In this document: positions 27,642-39,798 of the stretch, one piece after another
Numbering within the stretch: position 1 is the first letter of the stretch
Layout: every line of letters starts with the position of its first letter
Source of the DNA: Lachnospiraceae bacterium
Lineage (GTDB): Bacteria > Bacillota > Clostridia > Lachnospirales > Lachnospiraceae
DNA length: 64,000 nucleotides
Reading direction: 5' to 3'
NCBI GenBank assembly: GCA_017525525.1
Contig: JAFXSQ010000075.1
Coordinates: forward strand, 27,684-91,683
The notes under the pieces: model-generated
Databases searched by the model: none
What the model was told of the DNA's origin: nothing
Seen by the model: only the letters and a program-made list of their open reading frames with translations
Translations under genes and position numbers: made by a program

Positions 27642-29585
27642 TTAATCTTTCAGCACTTTATCCAGGTAACCCGGCTCAAGGCAAAGCAGTAGTTTCTCCT
27701 TCGGAACCGGTTTTGAGAACATATAACCCTGAAGGTAATCCGCTCCCATGCTCACCACCATGTCCATCATTTTCTTGTTTTCTATACCCTCTGTCACGAT
27801 CTTTAAGTTTATGTCCTTGAACATCGCAAGGGTATTCGCAAGTATCCTTCTCGTCGACGACTTCTTCATGGCCGTCCACACTATATGCTTGTCTATCTTT
27901 ACGATCTCAAAGGGCAGATCCACAAGATAGTTTACATTCGAGTAACCTGAGCCGTAATCATCAAGTGAAAATGTAACGCCCATAAGTGCAATTCTTGCCA
28001 TATTCTGTATGAGCTTCTTCTCGGAGTAAGCTGCCGCCGTCTCCGTTATCTCCAGATTGATCACGCGCGGATTTAAGTCATACTTTTTAAGTATCTTCTC
28101 CACGTCGTCATGTATGGAATCCTGCATGGTCTGAACCACCGAAAGGTTAACCTCCACAAAATCTATGCCCTTCTCCTTAAGCCTGCTGGTCTTAAAGAAC
28201 CTGCAGACCTCCTCCAATACGAGAAGTCCTATCTTCACTATGGTTCCGTCCTGTTCGGCGATGAGCACGAATTCCTCCGGAGACACGTAGCCGTAACCCG
28301 GTACATTTAATCTGGCTAAGGCCTCCATAGAGTGGAACCTTCCGGATTGCACATCATATATGGGCTGGTAATGCACCTCAAAGGAGCCGGCATCTATCTG
28401 GTGCTGTATCGCCTGCTCTATGGCCGAGCGTCTGGTCATGTCCTTTGTAGAGGACTCGTCTACCTCGAAGAACTCTCCGTTACCGGCCTGTTTTGCCTTG
28501 TTTACACCGAAGCTTAAGGCCTTCATAACAGTATCTATGTCAGCTCCCGGGTAATTGATGGTGTGTACCAGACCCACACAGGCGCCAAGCTCCACATACT
28601 CAGTGCCGGAGGCAGTGCTAATCTTCCACCTCTTCCTCATGATTCTGTCGATTCTGTCCTTCTCACGCACGCTCTCTGTCTTTTCCTCTAAGCTTATGCA
28701 GAACTGGCCTCCCTCTATACGGAACACATTTCTGTCTCCGAATTCTTCGATAAAGGCCTGTCCGAGCTGACGAAGCACATCATTTCCCTTCTCTATACCG
28801 TACATGTCATTGACAATCTTGAAGTTATCAAGCGCGATTGCAAATATCTGAAGCGGTATCCCCGCCAGACTGTTCTCCGAAATCTTCTTGGCAAATGCAG
28901 TCCTGTTCAGTACGCCCGTTATCTGGTCATCATAGACCATCATATTCTCGCCTGTCATGATTATAACGAAAACGGCCATAACAAGCCCTACCCCGGCAAG
29001 CATGACATTGGGAATAAAGAACATAATCAACGTCGGCATAAAGCACACGCCAACGATTGTGATTGAAGTATGTCTTTGATACTTGGTAAGCTCCGACCAC
29101 GAGGTAATGATGAAATAGCTGAATTCACCCAGATAAACAGCAGCATTCAGATACAGGTAAGAATGCATCGGTCCGTTGGTATATACCAGCTGTCCATCAA
29201 AATAATAGATGATACCGGTCCACAGATTGGCCACAAGCAGCACCACTCCGATAAGCGCTGGAATAAGCATTATCAGAACCTCCCGCAGACCGAGTTCCAT
29301 CCTTTGAATCAATACACTTATGTAAAAAACCACAATAAAGGGTACAAAAAGCTGAACTACGAGGAATGCCGTATTGATAAAATAATTCCCCCATAACGGA
29401 AGCTTATCAATGTAGGCAATCGCGTAGCAGCTTAAGATGTCGAGAGTTATGCTCAATGCAGTTATCCCGACCAAAACATTGAAAAGAGTCGAGCGGTAGC
29501 CGGCTCCCCCGTGCCCCGACGAAAAAAGCGTAAAGAGCGCAAGGAAAACCAGCGAACACATCTCAAAGTAGATATTAAACTGCAT
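27642..29585 (-). CDS. Membrane GGDEF-EAL protein, likely c-di-GMP phosphodiesterase
   Basis: 647 residues. About eight membrane helices fill residues 5-220. The GGDEF domain (DDQITGVLNRTAF onward) is degenerate: the active loop reads EGGQF in place of GGDEF, so cyclase activity is unlikely. The EAL domain looks intact: HYQPIYDV, MEALARL, the NLEITET metal-binding segment, LDDYGSGYSNV, IVKIDKHIV, VTEGIE and LQGYMFSKP are all present. It should hydrolyse c-di-GMP to pGpG at the membrane, with the dead GGDEF domain possibly sensing GTP. It lies 20 nt after typA in a long operon with yhaO and yhaN. Confidence 0.85.
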   Translation of the reverse strand: MQFNIYFEMCSLVFLALFTLFSSGHGGAGYRSTLFNVLVGITALSITLDILSCYAIAYIDKLPLWGNYFINTAFLVVQLFVPFIVVFYISVLIQRMELGLREVLIMLIPALIGVVLLVANLWTGIIYYFDGQLVYTNGPMHSYLYLNAAVYLGEFSYFIITSWSELTKYQRHTSITIVGVCFMPTLIMFFIPNVMLAGVGLVMAVFVIIMTGENMMVYDDQITGVLNRTAFAKKISENSLAGIPLQIFAIALDNFKIVNDMYGIEKGNDVLRQLGQAFIEEFGDRNVFRIEGGQFCISLEEKTESVREKDRIDRIMRKRWKISTASGTEYVELGACVGLVHTINYPGADIDTVMKALSFGVNKAKQAGNGEFFEVDESSTKDMTRRSAIEQAIQHQIDAGSFEVHYQPIYDVQSGRFHSMEALARLNVPGYGYVSPEEFVLIAEQDGTIVKIGLLVLEEVCRFFKTSRLKEKGIDFVEVNLSVVQTMQDSIHDDVEKILKKYDLNPRVINLEITETAAAYSEKKLIQNMARIALMGVTFSLDDYGSGYSNVNYLVDLPFEIVKIDKHIVWTAMKKSSTRRILANTLAMFKDINLKIVTEGIENKKMMDMVVSMGADYLQGYMFSKPVPKEKLLLCLEPGYLDKVLKD

Positions 29586-29605
29586 ATAGCTTCACATATC
29601 CTTAC

Positions 29606-32991
<3,386 letters not shown>

Positions 32992-33072
32992 TTAAAAAAA
33001 CATATAAAATTCATGCTGAATTTTTAATTTTCCGGATACATTTTATCGAGCAGGGTAACCTGCTCGCTGCGC

Positions 33073-33113
33073 CGTGCGCGTGCCACGAAGTGGCTGTTTT
33101 CATTACGCGCACG
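33073..33113 (+). repeat. Nested GAA-triloop hairpin, copy R2
   Basis: Outer helix CGTGCGCGT/ACGCGCACG, inner hairpin GCCAC-GAA-GTGGC, and a 10-nt unpaired strand. A separate small hairpin, GAGCAGG/CCTGCTC, lies just before it at 33048-33065. It is in the spacer between the cheX-like gene and guaB. Confidence 0.6.
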
Positions 33114-33124
33114 TGTGCAATTAT

Positions 33125-33170
33125 AAAGAAAATGCTGTATCCGTTTTTTAACAGATACAACATTTTCTTT
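33125..33170 (-). terminator. Terminator after the cheX-like gene
   Basis: A long AT-rich stem, AAAGAAAATG(T/C)TGTATC against GATACAGCATTTTCTTT, directly downstream of the stop at 33178. It ends in a T-rich run on the minus strand. Confidence 0.65.
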
Positions 33171-33177
33171 GAATATC

Positions 33178-33657
33178 TTATTTGTCCTGATATACGCAGA
33201 TGTACAAGTTGATGTAATTCTTTCCTTCAAAGCTCAACGGCACCTTGAGGCCGTCTACATCGGACTTGAGCTGAAGCTTCTCGCCGTGCACCGCAAGAGG
33301 CGGTGTGATATCAATCAATACTCCCAAGGTTGAAAATATGGTCGCGGTATTACCCATGATCATATTCGAAAGCTCATTCAATGCCGAACAGGCCATGTCG
33401 TCAAGCTCCTCAACCGGCATGCCGAACATCATCCTCGACGCTATCTCCTTGGCATACGGTTCGACCATCGAGATGATAACCTGTCCCTTCATCTCTCCGA
33501 CCACGCCGACCTGTATCGTGTACGACTTGTCATGTATATAAAAGTCTGTCTTCTCCGGTTTTCCGACCGTGAGCTTCATCTGTGTTACACTCTCAACAAT
33601 CGTTATACTCGACTGCAGAAACGGGTTTATATATTTTACATCCATCGCAGGAATCAT
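33178..33657 (-). CDS. CheX-like chemotaxis phosphatase domain protein
   Basis: 159 residues from the ATG at 33657, which has GGAGA 7 nt upstream. A promoter inside the longer frame (33692-33720) confirms this start. The fold begins MDVKYINPFLQSS, followed by beta-strands and the signature ALNELSNMIMGNTAT near residue 115, which carries the paired Glu and Asn used by CheC/CheX/FliY phosphatases. CheX removes phosphate from CheY-P in bacteria such as Thermotoga and Borrelia. No other chemotaxis or flagellar gene is in this window, so it is a stand-alone gene and could act on a different response regulator. Confidence 0.75.
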   Translation of the reverse strand: MIPAMDVKYINPFLQSSITIVESVTQMKLTVGKPEKTDFYIHDKSYTIQVGVVGEMKGQVIISMVEPYAKEIASRMMFGMPVEELDDMACSALNELSNMIMGNTATIFSTLGVLIDITPPLAVHGEKLQLKSDVDGLKVPLSFEGKNYINLYICVYQDK

Positions 33658-33691
33658 AAGTTGTCTCCAATCGTCTGAAAAAGATATGGCT

Positions 33692-33720
33692 ATTGTAACA
33701 CAAAACAAGTTGTTATTCAA
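33692..33720 (-). promoter_or_regulatory. Promoter for the cheX-like gene
   Basis: On the minus strand, -35 TTGAAT (33720-33715), a 17-nt spacer and -10 TACAAT (33697-33692). The predicted transcript begins about 28 nt before the start codon. Confidence 0.65.
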
Positions 33721-33747
33721 ACCCTAATTCACATTTTTTTAATGTTT

Positions 33748-34830
33748 TTATACTCTCTCTGCGATAAGGGTTCCCATCTCATCCGTTCCCACAAGCTTGC
33801 CGCCCTCAGACATGATATCTCCGGTTCTGTAGCCCTCCTCGAGCACCTTCTTTACGGCATTCTCTATGGCGTCTCCCTCGGCATCAAGGTCGAAGGTAAA
33901 CTTAAGCATCATGGCTGCCGAAAGAATCGTAGCTATGGGGTTTGCCTTATTCTGTCCGGCGATATCCGGCGCAGAGCCACCGCTCGGCTCATAGAGACCG
34001 AACTTTGTTTCGTTAAGGGACGCGGATGAAAGCATGCCTATGGAGCCTGTAATCATGGAAGCCTCATCCGAAAGGATATCTCCGAACATGTTCTCGGTAA
34101 GGACCACATCAAACTGCGCCGGATCCTTAACAAGCTGCATAGCACAGTTGTCCACAAGCATATGCTCATAGCTTACCTCGGGATAATCCTTTGCAACCTC
34201 CTCAACAATCTTTCTCCATAGGCGTGAAGAGTCAAGAACATTGGCCTTATCCACGCTTGTAACCTTCTTCCTTCTCTTCATGGCTATGTCAAATGCCTTT
34301 ATTGCAATACGTCTGATCTCCTTATCCGTATATGTAAGAGTGTCTATTGCGGTAGTCACTCCGTCTGCCTCGGTAGTCGAACGCTTGCCGAAGTAGAGAC
34401 CACCCGTAAGCTCTCTCATGATAAGCATGTCAAAGCCTCTTGCAGCTATCTCTTCCTTGAGCGGACAGGCCTTATAAAGCTGCTCGTAAAGAAGCGCAGG
34501 TCTTAAGTTAGCAAAAAGGCCAAGCTCCTTCCTGATCTTTAAGAGCCCCGCCTCGGGACGCTTCTCCGGCGGAAGCTTATACCACGGAGAGGTTGAGGTG
34601 TTGCCGCCTATAGAGCCCATGAGAACCGCATCTGCCGCCTTAGCCTTGGCTACGGTCTCGTCCGTAAGAGGCTCGCCGCAAGCGTCTATGGAGCATCCTC
34701 CCATAAGAAGCTGCTCATAATTAAATGTATGGCCGTACTTTGCTCCGACCGCATCAAGTACCTTCATTGCCTCGGTTACAACCTCCGGACCGATACCGTC
34801 TCCCTTGATTACTGCTATGTTACAATTCAT
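33748..34830 (-). CDS. leuB: 3-isopropylmalate dehydrogenase
   Basis: 360 residues. It begins [21 protein letters not shown], with AVLMGSIGG at about residue 70, the substrate-binding [10 protein letters not shown] near 140, the metal-binding asparagine/aspartate segment [20 protein letters not shown] near 235, and the NAD-specific motif [14 protein letters not shown] near 275. It oxidises and decarboxylates 3-isopropylmalate in leucine synthesis. GGAGGAC is 8 nt before the ATG. No leuA, leuC or leuD is adjacent, so it stands apart from the other leucine genes. The upstream spacer is filled by a 300-bp inverted-repeat element; I considered a T-box there and did not find one. Confidence 0.95.
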   Translation of the reverse strand: MNCNIAVIKGDGIGPEVVTEAMKVLDAVGAKYGHTFNYEQLLMGGCSIDACGEPLTDETVAKAKAADAVLMGSIGGNTSTSPWYKLPPEKRPEAGLLKIRKELGLFANLRPALLYEQLYKACPLKEEIAARGFDMLIMRELTGGLYFGKRSTTEADGVTTAIDTLTYTDKEIRRIAIKAFDIAMKRRKKVTSVDKANVLDSSRLWRKIVEEVAKDYPEVSYEHMLVDNCAMQLVKDPAQFDVVLTENMFGDILSDEASMITGSIGMLSSASLNETKFGLYEPSGGSAPDIAGQNKANPIATILSAAMMLKFTFDLDAEGDAIENAVKKVLEEGYRTGDIMSEGGKLVGTDEMGTLIAERV

Positions 34831-34887
34831 GATTTATGTCCTCCTTGATTTAGTTTTATAGTAACTTTTTTATAGTTACGCTTTTTC

Positions 34888-35185
34888 GAGTGGTGATACT
34901 TGATATTCCAAATCACACTACGATTTTCTAAATCAGCGCGTTCGGGTATTCGTTTCGTTGCACGAAATCGCACAACCGTTACGCTTCGCTTCACTTATGC
35001 GATTTCTGAGCACTCAACTTCATACCACTTGGAGCAGTTCTTGCAGAGTATTTTTTACTCTGCTTAGAACTGCCCATCTGCAGGTGTCCGCCGAGGTTTT
35101 TCACGAGGCGGGTAACACCGAGCCAGCACTGCTGATTTGACGAAAATCTCCGCGAAAAGATTTGGAATATCAGTACACCACACCT
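34888..35185. repeat. 298-bp inverted-repeat element with internal hairpins
   Basis: The ends (34888-34936 and 35132-35185) pair imperfectly over about 45 nt; the cores are TGATATTCCAAATC and GATTTGGAATATCA. Inside are three hairpins: GAAATCGCA/TGCGATTTC (34964-35006), GCAGTTCT-TGCAGAGTA/TACTCTGC-AGAACTGC (35034-35073) and GGTGT-CCGCC/GGCGG-ACACC (35084-35118). There is no credible coding frame. It fills most of the 498-nt leuB upstream region. It could be a MITE-like element or a structured RNA. Confidence 0.55.
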
Positions 35186-35208
35186 CAAAGCTGTTTATTG
35201 AAATCCCA

Positions 35209-35326
35209 TGTCATTCTGAGGGCGAGGAGGAACGCTAAATGACGCAGTCATTTCTTGTATGCGTTCCGACGACAGGACACGACGAAGAATGAGTCGTGTC
35301 AATACCAATCTGCCCGAAGAATCTTT
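35209..35326 (+). repeat. 118-nt composite hairpin repeat (copy 9, contains R4)
   Basis: Same plan as 23264-23381: arms TGTCATTCTGAGGG and GCCCGAAGAATCTT, nested hairpin R4 (35229-35267: GGAACGC/GCGTTCC around AAATGAC-GCA-GTCATTT) and a second stem at 35276-35300 (GACACGAC/GTCGTGTC). Differences from the other copy keep the pairing. Confidence 0.75.
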
Positions 35327-35328
35327 CA

Positions 35329-36864
35329 TTACGCATTAAAGTTCAGGTCGAACCACACGATAAAGGTGTACACCGTCCACAGCTTACGCCACAAATCGGA
35401 GTTACCTCCGATGTATTCGTCATAGATGGATTTTAATTCATCCATGTTGAAGAACTTTGCAGCTGTTTCGCCAAAGAGCTTCTCACGGACGGGAGTGTTG
35501 TAGTTTTCGTCTGCCATCCATATACGGATTGGAACGATGAATCCGAGCTTCTTCCTGAAGGCAATCTCCTCCGGGAGAACCTTGGCTGCAGCGGTTCTGA
35601 AGGCAACCTTGTTCTGCTCTTCGTTTACCTTGTACTTTGAAGGCATGCGGCGCGCGATGTCGAAGATGCGCCTGTCTGTAAGAGGCATTCTGATCTCAAG
35701 TCCGCAGCATGAGCTCATCTTATCCACATTGAGATAGATGTCTCCCTCAAGCCATATCTCTATGTCGATGTCCGACATCTTCGACAGGGGATCGAGGCCC
35801 TCGAGGCGCTCGTAAGTATCCTTGACAAGGTCAATCGGAAGAACCGAAGGATCATATTCCTTCAAGAGCTTCTCCTTGTCCTCCTCCTTCATGATGTTCG
35901 TATTGCCTACATAGAAGGTCTTCAGGTTATCGCCGTAACGCTCGGCGTTCCTGTACATATTGTAGCCGCCGAAGAACTCGTCGGAGCCTTCGCCCGAGTA
36001 GCAAAGCTTCGTACCCTTCGCCGTATCCTTACATGCGATTGAAAATGCGATAGCCGATGCATCGGCAAGCGGCTGCTCCATATTTTCCATTACATAAGGA
36101 ACCGCATCAAAGAACTGCTCCGGCTGAATAAGGCAGCGAACATTTTTTCTGCCAAGCAGATCGGCCGTCTTCTTCGCAAGTCCCGACTCGTCAAAGCGCT
36201 CATCGTCATAACCGCATGAGCCCGTGGTCATAGCGTCCGACATAGCAAGGACATACGAGGAATCTACGCCTCCCGACAGGAAAGACCATGCCGTCTCGTC
36301 CTCATCCTTTACCTCGGGCATAATGCTCTTTAAGGTCTCATGTATCTCTTCCGCCCAATCCTCAAGGCTCTTGCTCTCATCCGGCACAAACTCCGGAGTA
36401 AAGTATCTCGTTATATTCACTTCACCGTTCTTGAAGGTCATGTATCTTCCCGGAAGAAGCTTCTTAACGCCCTTATAGAAAGTCTCCTCACCGGCCACAT
36501 AGGTAAGACTTAAGTAAAGCTGTAACATGGGCTCATTGAGCTCCTTCTTAAAGCCCGGATCGGATGCAAAATCCCTGATGTATGTGCCGTAAAGAAGTCT
36601 GTTGTCTTCAGTCACATAATAATAAAAAGGCTTGGTTCCGAAGTGATCCCTCGCGCAGTAAAGCTCATCCTTCTCCGTGTCATAAACAGCGAATGCAAAC
36701 ATTCCGTAGAGCTTATCCGGAAGCTCGTACCCCCACTTCTCAAAGCCCTTGATTATAATCTGCTTTTCACGCTCCTCACGGCTCAGCTTCAAGTCCAGGC
36801 CGAGCTCACTGAGCAAAGCCCTGTAGTTCCTGATGTGTCCCCTGTAGGTCTTTAATTCTACCAT
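35329..36864 (-). CDS. Asparagine synthase-like protein lacking the Cys nucleophile
   Basis: 511 residues. The C-terminal synthetase domain is intact: PP-loop SFLSGGVDSSYVLAM (about 190-204) and GEGSDEFFGGYNMYR (about 300). The N-terminal glutamine amidotransferase domain is short. Normal AsnB starts Met-Cys-Gly with Cys2 as nucleophile and reaches the NGEIYNY motif after about 75 residues. Here the protein begins at that point (YRGHIRNYRALLSEL), so Cys2 and the first 70 residues are absent. GGAGG 8 nt before the ATG supports this as the true start. It may use free ammonia or make a different amide or beta-lactam-like bond. The upstream spacer (36865-37043) holds protein-like sequence in shifted frames, possibly a decayed partner. 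Confidence 0.7.
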   Translation of the reverse strand: MVELKTYRGHIRNYRALLSELGLDLKLSREEREKQIIIKGFEKWGYELPDKLYGMFAFAVYDTEKDELYCARDHFGTKPFYYYVTEDNRLLYGTYIRDFASDPGFKKELNEPMLQLYLSLTYVAGEETFYKGVKKLLPGRYMTFKNGEVNITRYFTPEFVPDESKSLEDWAEEIHETLKSIMPEVKDEDETAWSFLSGGVDSSYVLAMSDAMTTGSCGYDDERFDESGLAKKTADLLGRKNVRCLIQPEQFFDAVPYVMENMEQPLADASAIAFSIACKDTAKGTKLCYSGEGSDEFFGGYNMYRNAERYGDNLKTFYVGNTNIMKEEDKEKLLKEYDPSVLPIDLVKDTYERLEGLDPLSKMSDIDIEIWLEGDIYLNVDKMSSCCGLEIRMPLTDRRIFDIARRMPSKYKVNEEQNKVAFRTAAAKVLPEEIAFRKKLGFIVPIRIWMADENYNTPVREKLFGETAAKFFNMDELKSIYDEYIGGNSDLWRKLWTVYTFIVWFDLNFNA

Positions 36865-37043
36865 CTTATATCCTCCAAGTTCATTATTTGCGGGACGCTG
36901 TCATCCTTGACAAATCCGTTCTTTTTTTTTCGTTTCCACCTTCGTCTGCATGACCGCATTCTTTGCCATGTTGCCGGCAGTTCCGTATAAAGCCTGCCTG
37001 TCACAAGCTCGGTAAGGTCACACGGTGTACAGGAAAGTACAAA

Positions 37044-39677
37044 TTATTCACTTTCCTTATTCTTTTCTTTATTCTTCTTCCTTATGAGATCGTAATATGG
37101 CTTTAACTTATATGGATCATTCTTATCTATGAGATTGCCTTCAAAATCAACATTGATCGGAGTTACGCCCCTTTTCTTAAGGCTTTCTTCATAAGCTTTA
37201 AGTTCTTTCTCCGTATAATCCTGTAAGTAGCCATGCTTAAATGCTCTCTCGAACGCATCAATGGGCTGGATACTATTCAGGTCAAAATTTTTTGAGGCAG
37301 GGACCCTGTTGAGCATCACCTCTGACATTACCTCGGGATGGTAATACATATATACCGATACCTTTAATCCAGCCTCTTTTCCTTCGCCATGTGAAGACTC
37401 TTCTTTAAGATGGTTATCCTCGCTCATAAGCTTTACAACAGTCTCATTCTTATGCTCCTCATAGCACCTGTCTATTTTCTCAGCCGTTATCCCCATCTTG
37501 CCCACATGTTCTTTCACGTCCTCATACGCTTCCTCTGAGGCGTTATAACCGGCAAAACCACTTGGCTGAAAGATCGGATTCTTACCCTTGGATTTCATGT
37601 ACAGACAGATAAGGTACTCGCGTGCATAACCAAAGAATGTCAGCTTAAGATTCAGACTTCCGTAAAGATCCGCACAGTCAATAAACTTCTGGCTGTCAAC
37701 CTTATACTTATTTCTCTTTGAATGATTCTTATTATAGTCATCAATAAATTTCTTAACTACATCCCTGTTTGGGGCAGTCAGGATATTGGTCACTGTCGTT
37801 GCAGTATTTACGAGATTTACCATCTCATCCGGATACTTTATCGCAAAATCTGCCGGTGAGAGGATAAAGGCCTTTGCTCCAATCGACTGCTCTATCTGCT
37901 CAAAGAGCGCAAAATGCTTATACAAGCTTCTCATAGCGGCATCTGCATATGAATCTTCATAATATTCAAATTCATCTTTGCCGATTGGCTCAAGCTTTTC
38001 TTCCTCCTCGGTAAGCTTTTCACCTTTCTCCCTTTTCATATCAGCTTCGTGACGATAGAAGAAATCTTTGTTTTTTATAATAAGCTCTCTTTCGACCAGC
38101 TCGATTATCTCACTATCGGACAAGTCGTCAGAAAGCTCCCTGATTATTTTCTCAACCATACGAGACATCATATCTGATACTTCCATTTTAGCAAGTTCAG
38201 GATACTTTTTGGAATCGAAAACAAGCCTGCCTATCATGTGTCCATCATACATCTTTGCGTTAAGCCTTTTTATACGCGCCAGTATGTCCGGGCGCCTTTT
38301 TTCTTCTTCCTTTGCTGCAAGCGTCGTCTGTGACATAAGGAAGCTGGCAGAAGCTCCGCCGTAGACCGCAACATATGAATTAGCATGCTTAACCTTTTTC
38401 TTCTTATACTTCTTTTCCTTATCGTCGTAGACTTCAACAGTCCTGCTGATGTCCGTAAGCTTGCCCAGGCAGTCTCTGGTCTTGTAATTGGCAATATTGT
38501 CACCCTGTATCCTGAGCCTTTCAAGCTCGTCTCTTATCTGGTCTTCCCTGTACAGTAATGCGTCCTGGTCGGACAAGTTCTTTTCTGTCTTTATGTGCCG
38601 GATGACATCTTCGTTGATCATGAACGCCTTGTCGGTTGCTTCAAAAGCATCCTTTGAGAGCTTGCTCTCGCCTTCGTAAAGCCCGTTTGGCTCTATCTCG
38701 TTTTGACCGAGTATCCTGTTTAAGTTGGCAGCGATGTGGTAAGAGGCGCGGAGCATCTCTTTCAAGTGCCTTGTTCCCTTTGTATCTGTCTCCTTTATCT
38801 CCTGCTCGATATTTCCGCCCCTTGCGATGTACTCCGAATCCTTCATGATCATAGTCCTGATGCGGTAGTAGTCGGACATGGCGCACAGGGTGTTCATCTG
38901 TTTTGTGAGCTTGTCGTAATAGCTGTCATCCTCGTTTTCATTCTTTGTCTTTTTTAAGTGCTCGACATAGTGCGGATTGTCTTCGAGCATCTCCCTGTAT
39001 GCTGAAACCATGCTGTTCATGCTCTCAAACCGTGAAGCTTTCTGAGCGATTGCCTTATCCGAGGTAAAATCAAAGTCAGATGGATCGATACCCATGATCT
39101 TGTCTGTAAGCTTGTCTAAGACCTCGAATCTATCCGGGGTTCCTTCCTTCTTACCATATTTTACCACCATTTCGTCAAACTGCTCCCTGGACATTTCTGC
39201 CACCATGGCAGGGTAAAACTGTGAGAGCTGGACAAATGCCTGGTAGCCTGCGCGTGACTTTACCTTGATATCCGTAGACATACGGTAGTCTGCCTTTATG
39301 TCCTTTTCAGCAAACGCTCCGCTTCTTAAAAGTTCGGCATTTGCTTCCCTTTCTTCAGCGAGCTTTTCGCTTGAACCGTAGTAGTGTATATTCTCGGTAA
39401 CTGTCTCGTCCGCCTTTAAGAAACGCTTCTTTGTGACTCTTGTCACACTCTTTACAACACTTTCCCTGTTTATCTTCTTTATATTAAGCTTTCTTTCCTT
39501 TGCCTGCTTGAAGCTTTTGGCGAGACGGGTTTTTGTCATGTTCTGCTCATGAGCCACCTCTTCCGGAATCTGCGGAGCGTAAAGTTTCTTCTGTTCCGCA
39601 TTCACATTGATGTTTTCGTCAAGCTTTACATCTTTATTGACCTTCAGTTCCTGCTTCTTTACTAATTCTTCATCCAT
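37044..39677 (-). CDS. Large soluble protein of unknown function, 877 aa
   Basis: The start is the ATG at 39677 (MDEELVKKQELKVNKD), with GGGAGG 8 nt upstream. The longer frame begins in a dispersed repeat and reads VTLSKAKSL, a translation of that repeat. The protein is hydrophilic and lysine/glutamate-rich, helical throughout, without a signal peptide or membrane helices. Conserved-looking islands are SRAGYQAFVQLSQFYPAMVA (about 145), NSYVAVYGGASASFLMSQTT (about 450), GAKAFILSPADFAIKYPDEM (about 620) and GYAREYLICLYMKSKGKNP (about 720). I recognise no domain, ATP-binding site or nuclease motif. It is flanked by repeats and has no obvious operon partner. Size and isolation suggest a structural or effector-like role, but none can be assigned. 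Confidence 0.7.
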   Translation of the reverse strand: MDEELVKKQELKVNKDVKLDENINVNAEQKKLYAPQIPEEVAHEQNMTKTRLAKSFKQAKERKLNIKKINRESVVKSVTRVTKKRFLKADETVTENIHYYGSSEKLAEEREANAELLRSGAFAEKDIKADYRMSTDIKVKSRAGYQAFVQLSQFYPAMVAEMSREQFDEMVVKYGKKEGTPDRFEVLDKLTDKIMGIDPSDFDFTSDKAIAQKASRFESMNSMVSAYREMLEDNPHYVEHLKKTKNENEDDSYYDKLTKQMNTLCAMSDYYRIRTMIMKDSEYIARGGNIEQEIKETDTKGTRHLKEMLRASYHIAANLNRILGQNEIEPNGLYEGESKLSKDAFEATDKAFMINEDVIRHIKTEKNLSDQDALLYREDQIRDELERLRIQGDNIANYKTRDCLGKLTDISRTVEVYDDKEKKYKKKKVKHANSYVAVYGGASASFLMSQTTLAAKEEEKRRPDILARIKRLNAKMYDGHMIGRLVFDSKKYPELAKMEVSDMMSRMVEKIIRELSDDLSDSEIIELVERELIIKNKDFFYRHEADMKREKGEKLTEEEEKLEPIGKDEFEYYEDSYADAAMRSLYKHFALFEQIEQSIGAKAFILSPADFAIKYPDEMVNLVNTATTVTNILTAPNRDVVKKFIDDYNKNHSKRNKYKVDSQKFIDCADLYGSLNLKLTFFGYAREYLICLYMKSKGKNPIFQPSGFAGYNASEEAYEDVKEHVGKMGITAEKIDRCYEEHKNETVVKLMSEDNHLKEESSHGEGKEAGLKVSVYMYYHPEVMSEVMLNRVPASKNFDLNSIQPIDAFERAFKHGYLQDYTEKELKAYEESLKKRGVTPINVDFEGNLIDKNDPYKLKPYYDLIRKKNKEKNKESE

Positions 39678-39692
39678 TGTCTGTCCTCCCTT

Positions 39693-39721
39693 AAGACTCT
39701 TCGCTTTGCTCAGAGTGACAC
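39693..39721 (-). repeat. GA-hairpin repeat, copy 10
   Basis: Arms ACTCT and AGAGT around GA/GA, inner GC/GC, AAA loop. Both sides of the outer helix differ from other copies but still pair. It lies just upstream of the 877-residue gene. Confidence 0.7.
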
Positions 39722-39741
39722 CTCGTGTCATTCTATGAACC

Positions 39742-39776
39742 GTGTCATTCTGAGGGCTTTAGCCCGAAGAATCTTA
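39742..39776 (+). repeat. GA-hairpin repeat, copy 11
   Basis: Arms ATTCT and AGAAT around GA/GA with a GGGCT/AGCCC inner stem. An isolated left arm (GTGTCATTCTATGAACC) precedes it at 39725-39741. It lies at the 3' end of aroE-aroK. Confidence 0.75.
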
Positions 39777-39798
39777 TTCATAAACTACTTTACATAAG

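Noticed and set aside
35080-35120. A T-box riboswitch for leuB; the minus strand reads CGGTGTTACCCGCC, a little like the T-box core.
   Set aside because: Key bases of the GGTGGNACCNCG core differ, and the segment pairs with itself as an ordinary hairpin. No terminator/antiterminator pair precedes leuB.
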